NCBI GenBank assembly: GCA_903834855.1
Contig: CAILKS010000036.1
Coordinates: 1 to 8,131, forward strand
Source: an uncultured bacterium
GTDB taxonomy: Bacteria > Patescibacteriota > Minisyncoccia > Phycocordibacterales > UBA5272
Direction of reading: 5' to 3'
Length of the DNA stretch: 8,131 bases
Of this stretch, positions 1-5,119 are shown one piece after another; the stretch's first letter is position 1; every line of letters starts with the position of its first letter. Under the pieces are notes generated by a model. It had not been told where the DNA came from. It searched no databases and saw only the letters and a list, made by a program, of their open reading frames with translations. Position numbers and translations under genes: made by a program.

Positions 1-143
1 AAAAGAAACAATACAAAAGAAGAGATAGCAAAGAGACTAGTTTCTTGTCCTATTGTGAAACCGAAGGGTTGGTTGGATTTATTAAGGATGGGCTGTATGT
101 TTTCATCCAACAAGGTATATTGATTCGGATTTGTGTTTGGCAT
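1..143 (-). CDS. 5' part of an unidentified gene, probable membrane protein, cut by window edge
   Basis: An open frame starts with ATG at 143 and stays open for 47 codons to the edge of the window. It begins MPNTNPNQYTLLDENIQPIL, a polar Asn/Pro-rich N-terminus, and becomes hydrophobic from about residue 36 (TSLFAISSFVLFL), which looks like the start of a transmembrane segment. It follows the Ig-domain gene by three bases, on the same strand, so it is almost certainly the next cistron of the operon. No strong ribosome binding site is seen; a weak GAGA lies nine bases upstream. The family cannot be named from this fragment. By position a small membrane or pilin-like component of the apparatus is plausible, but that is inference. 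Confidence 0.7.
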   Translation of the reverse strand, partial: MPNTNPNQYTLLDENIQPILNKSNQPFGFTIGQETSLFAISSFVLFL

Positions 144-146
144 AAA

Positions 147-1121
147 TTATTGTCTCGTATCAAAAACTATATTGAGATCTGTTTTCGCATTTTGTAAAAT
201 ACGTTTTGTATTTTCTATAGCGACACCTAAAACACGAGAACCAAAAGCATTTTCTTTAGGACGAAGAGTGATAGTTGTATTGTCTTCTGTTTCTATTGGT
301 AGACTATCTAATGTCCAAACAAAAGAAGCCCCGTTGCCGACCCCGTTATTTAAAGAGAAAAAATAAGGAACAAAACGAAGAGAGAATTCTCTAGTTGTCT
401 CAAAGCGTTGGTTAATCGCTCTTGTTAAATCAGTACCAAGAACTGGGTCATATAAATAAAACAAAGGTGATATTTTATGAGGATAAATAGTAATATCTTT
501 TGTAGCTTTTGTTCCATCAGGTGCTATTGCTAAAACTTTTATTATTGTGCTATCGCTTAAGTATTCTAAAGTAATATCTGCCGCTTGCTTCCCTCTTCCT
601 GAAGCACTATCTACATATTCATCATTTCTATACCAAGAATAAGAAATATCTGCTGGGCTAACTATCTTCCCATAAGAAACCATTTGTGGAATAGCGGTTA
701 CTCTGACAGTTGCTCCTTCAGCAGGAAGAGACCTTCCTTCATAAAAAGGTGGAGTAAAGGCTTCAGGAGATTCCCAAAGTAAAACAACTGAAGAAGGAGA
801 GACATTCATACTAGCTTGAAAAACTTGTCCATCAGCTAAGCTGGCTACAGCAGAAACAGTATTAAAAGTACCAACGGCATTAGTTGTTAATTTAATTTGT
901 TTAACCCCTCCACCACTCGCCACAGTTTTATTATTTATTTTCCAAACAATCTCGGCAGAATTAACATCAAAATCATAACTAGTTAATGTTACAGTTACTT
1001 CTTCATACGGTCCTGGATTTTCTGGATTAAGAACAAAATTTCCGACCAGTTCAGCATGAGTTAAACTCACCCCTATTAAAAAAACAAAAGATATTAAAAT
1101 TAATTTAAGATATGATCTCAT
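147..1121 (-). CDS. Secreted protein with three Ig/PKD-like domains, T4SS-operon associated
   Basis: The 324-residue product has a clear signal peptide: Arg and Lys near the N-terminus, hydrophobic core about residues 6-20, likely cleavage after THA at 21-23. The mature part is beta-rich and reads as three Ig- or PKD-like modules, at about 28-108, 112-215 and 217-321. They show alternating hydrophobic strands and the core Trp residues expected of the fold (IVWKINN near 58, YSWYRND near 161, FVWTLD near 267). There is no C-terminal membrane anchor or sorting signal. The linker with TPPFYEGRSLP (123-133) and the PYFFS segment (252-256) are features I associate with hypothetical proteins in Patescibacteria VirB4 operons. 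The ATG overlaps the VirB4 stop as ATGA, so translation is probably coupled. It most likely acts outside the membrane as a structural or adhesive part of the apparatus. The exact role is unknown. Confidence 0.85.
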   Translation of the reverse strand: MRSYLKLILISFVFLIGVSLTHAELVGNFVLNPENPGPYEEVTVTLTSYDFDVNSAEIVWKINNKTVASGGGVKQIKLTTNAVGTFNTVSAVASLADGQVFQASMNVSPSSVVLLWESPEAFTPPFYEGRSLPAEGATVRVTAIPQMVSYGKIVSPADISYSWYRNDEYVDSASGRGKQAADITLEYLSDSTIIKVLAIAPDGTKATKDITIYPHKISPLFYLYDPVLGTDLTRAINQRFETTREFSLRFVPYFFSLNNGVGNGASFVWTLDSLPIETEDNTTITLRPKENAFGSRVLGVAIENTKRILQNAKTDLNIVFDTRQ

Positions 1122-2935
1122 GATGTTTTTTGCTCGTCTAGTTCTTTCTTCATGGCTTTGATTTGTATTAATTGAGAAGGATCACTTGTAATAATTTGGT
1201 CTTCGGTATAAGATGCTACAATTTTTATTGCCACGTGTTTTAGTCCAGCGAAGAATATTCCCTCCCCTACACCAGACTCTAGGAGTAAGAATTTTTCTTC
1301 ATCAGTTAAGTTAAAAGTTTTTTGAACAATATCAATAGAAGAAGGAGACTGTTTTAACAGAAGCTGAATAGAAGAGTTTGTAATAATTGGGAGACCGTAA
1401 GGAGATTTCAAAAAGTCTCCAACATCTTGTGTAATTGTTGCAAGACCTAAATAATATTTTCGTCCACGTTTAGCTAAACCAAACAAGAAAGAGGCGGTGT
1501 CATCATTTTTCATCATAATCCAAGCTTCATCTACAACAAGTAGTCGTCTACGAATATCTTTACGAACAGAGTTCCAAATGTAGTGAGTGATAATATACAT
1601 CGCTACTGGCTTTAATTCCTCCTCCATGTCTCGAATAGAAAAACAGACAAGTTTTTTATTTATATCTACGTTTGAAGGTTGATTAATAAAACCAGACCAT
1701 GTCCCTTTTGTATATTTAGAGAGACGTTGTTGTAAGTCTTCTGACCCATCTATTCCCGCAAGAACTGTTTCAAAATCAGAAAGTAGAGGTGGCTCTAGTT
1801 TTGTAAAATCGACCTCAGGTGAAATATCTTTAAGGGCATAAGTTTCTGTAATCGCTTGATCAACAATAGAATCTTCTGCTGGAGTAAGTCCCCCTAACAT
1901 CACACGGAAAAGTCCTACAAGATTAACAATATTTGATCGTAAAACTTCTGCAGGAGATTCATCTTCTGTTGGTGCTGGTAAATCAAACGGGTTAATATGA
2001 TGCCCGCTAGTTAATGAAATATCAAAATATCTTCCGCCAACAGACTCTGCCAAGTACTCGTATTCTCTTTCTGGGTCAATAATAATAACTTCAGTATCAA
2101 ACATTAATGTACGTAATATTTCTAGCTTTGTTGCATAACTTTTACCAGAACCAGATTTGGCAAAAATTATAGAGTTATAGTTTTCAAGACCGAATCTATC
2201 AAACAAAATAAGAGAACCATTATGACGATTAAGCCCATAGAGGATTCCTTTATCAGAAGAAAGATCAAAAGAAACAAATGGGAAAAATGAAGAAAGTGGA
2301 GAAGTATTTAATTTATTTTTTATCATTAAACGATCCTCCCCTAATGGCATTGTAGAAAGAAAAGCTTCTTCTTGTTGGAAAAGAGCAGGCTTAACATAAA
2401 TAAGGCGACTTTCTAGCATTGATTTGATCTGGTTTTCTGTTTTATCAACTTCAGCCTCATCTGCTCCGTATATAGAAATGTAAAGAGAGACATCAAACAT
2501 TTTTTCTTGAGCTTGAATTAATCCATCACGAAGACTTTCTAGATCTTGATAAGCAACATCAAGTGAAGGATCACGGACTAACCCCTTACCTTCACGTGTC
2601 ATTATTTGACTTTCTACTTCAGCAACTTTTCTTTGAAAAGTTTTCATTACCTCTCCAGTATCAAGTGGTGTGATGTGTATAGCGACATCAAAAACTTTAT
2701 CTAAGTTAATTAATGGACTCAACCAGTTATCAGTTAAATAGTGGGGATAAGAAATGACGAAAAAGGAACGAACAACATTTGTTCCGAGGTTTAACATTTT
2801 AGGTTCTACCCCAAGAGCTGAAGGTGCAATAATGTCTTTTAATTGCATTTCTGCAACTTTATAAACCTGTTCTGGTAAAATAGCAGAAACAGGAGAGTCT
2901 TTTTTTTGTGATGATAGAAAGTCAAATAATCCCAT
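1118..2935 (-). CDS. virB4: VirB4-family type IV secretion ATPase
   Basis: This 605-residue protein is the energising ATPase of the machine, expected on the cytoplasmic face of the membrane. An N-terminal alpha/beta domain spans about 1-240. The RecA-like ATPase domain follows: Walker A AKSGSGKS at 259-266 (catalytic K265), the strand and VirB4-type motif IIIDPEREYEY at 284-294, Walker B RRLLVVDEAW at 463-472 with D469 and E470, the arginine-containing RGRKYYLGL at 490-498, and ITQDVGDFL at 501-509, whose Q503 is the family's conserved glutamine. NSSIQLLLKQ at 520-529 completes the pattern. All catalytic motifs look intact. It is shorter than classical VirB4 (about 800 residues) because a TraC-like N-terminal part is encoded separately by the gene just upstream, four bases away. 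The start MGLFDF is preferred, although no Shine-Dalgarno is visible. The downstream gene overlaps the stop by ATGA. Confidence 0.95.
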   Translation of the reverse strand: MGLFDFLSSQKKDSPVSAILPEQVYKVAEMQLKDIIAPSALGVEPKMLNLGTNVVRSFFVISYPHYLTDNWLSPLINLDKVFDVAIHITPLDTGEVMKTFQRKVAEVESQIMTREGKGLVRDPSLDVAYQDLESLRDGLIQAQEKMFDVSLYISIYGADEAEVDKTENQIKSMLESRLIYVKPALFQQEEAFLSTMPLGEDRLMIKNKLNTSPLSSFFPFVSFDLSSDKGILYGLNRHNGSLILFDRFGLENYNSIIFAKSGSGKSYATKLEILRTLMFDTEVIIIDPEREYEYLAESVGGRYFDISLTSGHHINPFDLPAPTEDESPAEVLRSNIVNLVGLFRVMLGGLTPAEDSIVDQAITETYALKDISPEVDFTKLEPPLLSDFETVLAGIDGSEDLQQRLSKYTKGTWSGFINQPSNVDINKKLVCFSIRDMEEELKPVAMYIITHYIWNSVRKDIRRRLLVVDEAWIMMKNDDTASFLFGLAKRGRKYYLGLATITQDVGDFLKSPYGLPIITNSSIQLLLKQSPSSIDIVQKTFNLTDEEKFLLLESGVGEGIFFAGLKHVAIKIVASYTEDQIITSDPSQLIQIKAMKKELDEQKTS

Positions 2936-2939
2936 AGAT

Positions 2940-3572
2940 TTATATTTTTATTACAGGAGCTGATCTGTCTTGCTCTCCTGGATTAAATAATTTATAAAAT
3001 AACTCAACCGCCTCCTCTGTTTCTAGTTTTTGTGCCCTCACACCAAAACGAGCAAGACCTTGCACTACAGTAGAAATTCTTTGTTCTAATTGTATACGGG
3101 AAATATCAAAAGCTTGATCCTCCTCTGCTTTATTTGATGATGACCCTAAAGAAAAGATAGAAGAAGCACCGCTTGTCGCAGCAGTAAAAGGAATGTAAGG
3201 AATAACAATAAAAAAGTGTTTTGTCATAATATTGGTTTCATCAGCAAACTTTTTTATAAAACCAATATATTCATGAATTTGAATTTTAAGTAAATCTTCA
3301 GTTACTTTTGTTTCTCTTTCTTCTAATAAATCAAGATATGGTTTGATATTTAAACGTCTTGATTCTGCAAACATTTGTATAGGAAACTCAAGGGAGTTCA
3401 AAAGATTTTGATATTGAAGTAAAATAGCACTTTGCTCATCTTCACTTTTAAGGGCAATATTAAGAGAACTTGTTATGAGAATTGCACGCAGCTCACCACT
3501 TTTTAAAGTTATGATACCGTCACGTATGTGTTCTATAGGAACAAATTGTTGAGTGGCTGACCCTTTTGACAT
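2940..3572 (-). CDS. TraC-like domain protein, stand-alone partner of VirB4
   Basis: The product is 210 residues with ATG at 3572. It opens FVPIEHIRDGIITLKSGELR (10-29), the signature of the TraC-like domain found just upstream of VirB4 in Patescibacteria and in some Gram-positive conjugation operons. It has the alpha/beta pattern of a VirB4 N-terminal region and no P-loop. A Ser/Gly-rich loop (132-147) separates the domain from a C-terminal helix-strand unit. The upstream TTG at 3632 is rejected as start: it would translate the heptad-repeat promoter DNA, and an extended -10 box lies seven bases before the ATG at 3572. No signal peptide is present. It ends four bases before the VirB4 start, so the two are co-expressed and probably form one ATPase complex. 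A split of an ancestral longer VirB4 is the likely origin. Confidence 0.85.
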   Translation of the reverse strand: MSKGSATQQFVPIEHIRDGIITLKSGELRAILITSSLNIALKSEDEQSAILLQYQNLLNSLEFPIQMFAESRRLNIKPYLDLLEERETKVTEDLLKIQIHEYIGFIKKFADETNIMTKHFFIVIPYIPFTAATSGASSIFSLGSSSNKAEEDQAFDISRIQLEQRISTVVQGLARFGVRAQKLETEEAVELFYKLFNPGEQDRSAPVIKI

Positions 3573-3579
3573 ATATAAG

Positions 3580-3590
3580 AGTATAGCAGA
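3580..3590 (-). promoter_or_regulatory. Extended -10 promoter of the TraC-like gene (leaderless type)
   Basis: Minus-strand TCTGCTATACT, with a TGn extension, ends seven bases before the ATG at 3572. It would restart transcription of the TraC-like, VirB4 and Ig-domain genes after the 276-bp gap. There is no Shine-Dalgarno between it and the ATG. It supports the choice of 3572 over 3632 as start. Confidence 0.62.
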
Positions 3591-3627
3591 GATAGACATT
3601 AGACAATAGATTTTAGACAGTAGATAA
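3584..3627 (+). repeat. Heptad array upstream of the TraC-like gene
   Basis: On the plus strand, after TAGCAGA at 3584 (overlapping the -10 box), five units in exact 7-bp register start at 3593, 3600, 3607, 3614 and 3621, every one beginning TAGA (TAGACAT, TAGACAA and so on). A further group with shifted register, TAAGGTC and TAATTTC, starts at 3644 and 3651. This is the cleanest of the upstream arrays. Confidence 0.7.
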
Positions 3628-3664
3628 TACAAAAATAAATTCCTAAGGTCTAATTTCTAATTAA

Positions 3665-3802
3665 CCTAATAAAAATTCTCCACGTATTTTATTTTGGCTA
3701 GCGAGGAGCTAAGTAGAAAAGTAATCTTTTATATTTAGTCCGAGCGACGACATAAAAAGGTTAAAATACATCGCCTGCTTGCTGCAAGGAACCTTTATTA
3801 GG
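3665..3802. repeat. Nested palindromic element, possible MITE or structured RNA
   Basis: This 138-bp segment has imperfect terminal inverted repeats, CCTAATAAAAATTCTCC at 3665-3681 and the inverse CCTAATAAAGGTTCC from 3802 to 3788; the first nine bases are identical. Further in, GTATTTTA at 3684-3691 pairs with 3762-3769. Small hairpins lie at 3699-3711 (TAGC/GCTA), 3717-3730 (AAAAG/CTTTT) and around 3778-3788 (CTTG/CAAG). Just outside, 3808-3819 is a GC hairpin (CCGC/GCGG). The structure suggests a small non-autonomous mobile element or a folded RNA; no transposase is seen and no target duplication can be assigned. Confidence 0.45.
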
Positions 3803-3816
3803 CCTCACCGCCTTAG

Positions 3817-3851
3817 CGGGATAAATTAGAAATTAGGTGAATTAGAAATTA
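3817..3851 (-). repeat. Heptad-like array starting at the PrgI stop codon
   Basis: On the minus strand the PrgI TAA at 3851 is the first unit (TAATTTC), followed by TAATTCA at 3844, then TAATT words at 3835 and 3828 and TATCCCG at 3823. Spacings are 7, 9, 7 and 5. TAA occurs in all three frames within 26 bases. The 12-bp word AATTAGAAATTA occurs twice on the plus strand, at 3824-3835 and 3840-3851. Confidence 0.5.
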
Positions 3852-4274
3852 TATAGTGTCTATTCTGTCTTCTTGTTTATCCATTACATCTAACCCTAAA
3901 GAAAGCTCGTGTATTTTATTTGAATTTGCTTTTGCTACAGCTAACTCTTTTTTTGTTTCAATAACTATGTTTTCCGTTGGGGAGGTTTCTTCTTTTGGTT
4001 GTTTCCATGTATAAATTTTACTATTAGTATAATAACTAAAAGCCCCCTCAAGAGTATCTATAAAAGGTCTGTCATTTATTTTTAAAAAAGCTAAAGCCAA
4101 AAAGAGTCCAGCAACGGGAATTATTAAAATAACAGCTATTATTTTAATTGAAATAAAAGTCCAAAGTAAAAAAGAAAAACCACCAGCCCCAAGCATATAA
4201 GCAAATTGCTTTAATGTAAAAGGGCCAACTATTTTATCCTCCATATCAATAAATTGTGGTACTCGGAATTGCAT
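3849..4274 (-). CDS. PrgI-family (VirB3-like) inner membrane protein
   Basis: The 141-residue protein begins MQFRVPQFIDMEDKIVGPFT (1-20), the classic PrgI-family opening, followed by two closely spaced membrane segments at about 24-42 and 44-64. A short amphipathic stretch NDRPFIDTLEGAFSYYTNSKIYTWK (67-91; typical of the family) precedes a hydrophilic charged tail. PrgI proteins occupy the VirB3 position in type IV secretion systems of Gram-positive and CPR bacteria and are encoded next to VirB4, as here. The start at 4274 is chosen over the in-frame GTG at 4322 because the family N-terminus begins here and because TGCTATAAT ends six bases upstream, so the extra 16 codons would be promoter DNA. 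The TAA stop is also the first unit of a heptad array. The charged tail after residue 95 is longer than the minimal family core and may be disordered. Confidence 0.93.
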   Translation of the reverse strand: MQFRVPQFIDMEDKIVGPFTLKQFAYMLGAGGFSFLLWTFISIKIIAVILIIPVAGLFLALAFLKINDRPFIDTLEGAFSYYTNSKIYTWKQPKEETSPTENIVIETKKELAVAKANSNKIHELSLGLDVMDKQEDRIDTI

Positions 4275-4280
4275 ATATCT

Positions 4281-4291
4281 ATTATAGCAGA
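4281..4291 (-). promoter_or_regulatory. Extended -10 promoter of the PrgI gene (leaderless type)
   Basis: Minus-strand TCTGCTATAAT has a perfect TATAAT with the TGn extension, six bases before the ATG at 4274. No -35 box and no Shine-Dalgarno are visible. Its position supports the 4274 start and predicts a leaderless transcript. It overlaps the first unit of the upstream heptad array. Confidence 0.65.
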
Positions 4292-4319
4292 TAGCAGTAA
4301 GTAAATAGCAAGAAGGAAA
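4285..4319 (+). repeat. Heptad array upstream of the PrgI gene
   Basis: Five 7-bp units in one register start at 4285, 4292, 4299, 4306 and 4313 on the plus strand. The first two are TAGCAGA and TAGCAGT; TAGCAAG is the fourth. The first overlaps the -10 box. The array pairs imperfectly with the opposite-facing array at 4329-4377 across the gap. Confidence 0.65.
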
Positions 4320-4328
4320 CACAAGACT

Positions 4329-4377
4329 CGATTTATTAAGTATTCCCTAATTGCTTATTGCTGGTTACTATCTGCTA
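4329..4377 (-). repeat. Heptad array starting at the stop codon of the 245-residue protein
   Basis: Seven units in perfect 7-bp register on the minus strand start at 4377, 4370, 4363, 4356, 4349, 4342 and 4335; five of the seven begin TA. The first, TAGCAGA, contains the gene's TAG stop. Stop codons occur in all three frames within about 23 bases of the gene end. The 11-bp word at 4368-4378 is an exact inverted copy of 4284-4294, so the gap can fold into a hairpin. Confidence 0.65.
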
Positions 4378-5112
4378 TTCCCCTATTTCACGGTATGGAT
4401 CAACGTTATAGACGGTCGGGGCTCTACTGTAAGTGGCTGCACCTAGTTCTGCCTTTACTACAGTTTGCCCTTTTTCTCCAAACATAAATTCTTTAAGAGC
4501 AATATTTGTATCAAGAGACCTCTCGTTTTTTTTACTATCAATAGAAGCTATTTGACCTTGTATTTTAGTTAATCTTTCCGAGACTTCATCGTCATCCGGT
4601 ATAGTTCCTATTATTTGTAACTGTTCAAGAAGTTGGGATCTTGAGCCAGGCTGAAGATGTCCTTGTTGTATTTCTTGGTTCTTATCTACTGATTCATCAG
4701 ATTTTACCTCTGGACGTTTTGTTGTATCTAATATTTCTTTTCTTAATTCATCTTTCGAAGCAGATTCATTTTCTACAGATAATTTTTTAACTTCGGAAGA
4801 GTCTTTGCCTAAAATAGAGAGTCTTATTTTTTGAAAAACAGTTTCATCTAAATCTTTTGCCAAAGAGTATGCGTCCGACGGAGACATATTACAATTTTTT
4901 TGTAATGCATCGACAGCGCCCTCAGGTTGTATTGCACCAAGAAGAATTAAAGTGATTGTATTTTTAAGCATTAAATACAGATTCACTGGTATTTTATACA
5001 CTTTACCAAAGAGACCTACCGCCTCGTCTAATTCATCAGTAAACAAATAAGCCTGCACATCTTTATTTGCATTTTCGTAAAGTGTTTTAAGTTGAATATT
5101 TGTATCATCCAT
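4375..5112 (-). CDS. Conserved hypothetical cytoplasmic protein of the T4SS operon
   Basis: The 245-residue product has no signal peptide and no convincing membrane span; the hydrophobic stretch at 43-60 (VNLYLMLKNTITLILLGA) is more like a buried helix. Residues 1-105 look like a compact helical domain ending in the SPSDAYSLAKDLDETVFQKI segment (77-96). A charged, probably disordered linker covers about 105-155, followed by helices and a C-terminal tail with a DPYRE motif (238-242) four residues before the end region. I associate similar proteins, with a DPYRE-type C-terminus, with Patescibacteria operons of this kind, but I know of no assigned function. It starts seven bases after the VirB6-like stop and has no Shine-Dalgarno. 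AATAAT at six bases before the ATG is a weak -10 match. The TAG stop lies inside a heptad repeat. It may be a cytoplasmic adaptor or assembly factor (inference). Confidence 0.85.
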   Translation of the reverse strand: MDDTNIQLKTLYENANKDVQAYLFTDELDEAVGLFGKVYKIPVNLYLMLKNTITLILLGAIQPEGAVDALQKNCNMSPSDAYSLAKDLDETVFQKIRLSILGKDSSEVKKLSVENESASKDELRKEILDTTKRPEVKSDESVDKNQEIQQGHLQPGSRSQLLEQLQIIGTIPDDDEVSERLTKIQGQIASIDSKKNERSLDTNIALKEFMFGEKGQTVVKAELGAATYSRAPTVYNVDPYREIGE

Positions 5113-5119
5113 ATATTTA

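Larger units (their letters stand above)
3651..3851. repeat. Outer inverted repeat bounding the 276-bp gap
   Basis: The 20-base arm at 3651-3670 (TAATTTCTAATTAACCTAAT) is matched in inverse by 3832-3851 at 19 of 20 positions, the only difference being at 3663. The right arm includes the PrgI stop codon. The arms enclose about 160 bp of visibly higher G+C than the neighbouring genes, with no open reading frame worth calling. The arms are the heptad-type units in opposite orientation. Confidence 0.7.
4284..4378. repeat. Inverted repeat spanning the gap before PrgI
   Basis: The word ATAGCAGATAG at 4284-4294 is matched exactly in inverse by CTATCTGCTAT at 4368-4378. Partial pairing continues inward, for example TAGCAA-like words at 4306-4311 against the TTGCTTATTG region at 4351-4360. 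The loop is roughly 4320-4340. There is no GC-rich stem with a T-run, so it does not look like a standard intrinsic terminator. Confidence 0.5.

Noticed and set aside
133..366. Plus-strand open frame of 77 codons
   Set aside because: It is a shadow of the Ig-domain gene on the other strand, with no family resemblance and no promoter.
1118..1120. TGA possibly read as glycine (alternative code of some CPR lineages)
   Set aside because: The TGA ends VirB4 at its expected C-terminus in an ATGA overlap. The other long genes end in TAA or TAG and none needs an internal TGA, so the standard code is simpler.
3584..3664. Short regular repeats as a CRISPR array
   Set aside because: The repeating unit is 7 bp and contiguous, without spacers of 25-40 bp and without cas genes.
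3808..3819. GC hairpin CCGC-CTTA-GCGG as an intrinsic terminator of PrgI
   Set aside because: The stem is only four pairs and no T-run follows on the minus strand, so it does not meet the usual pattern.
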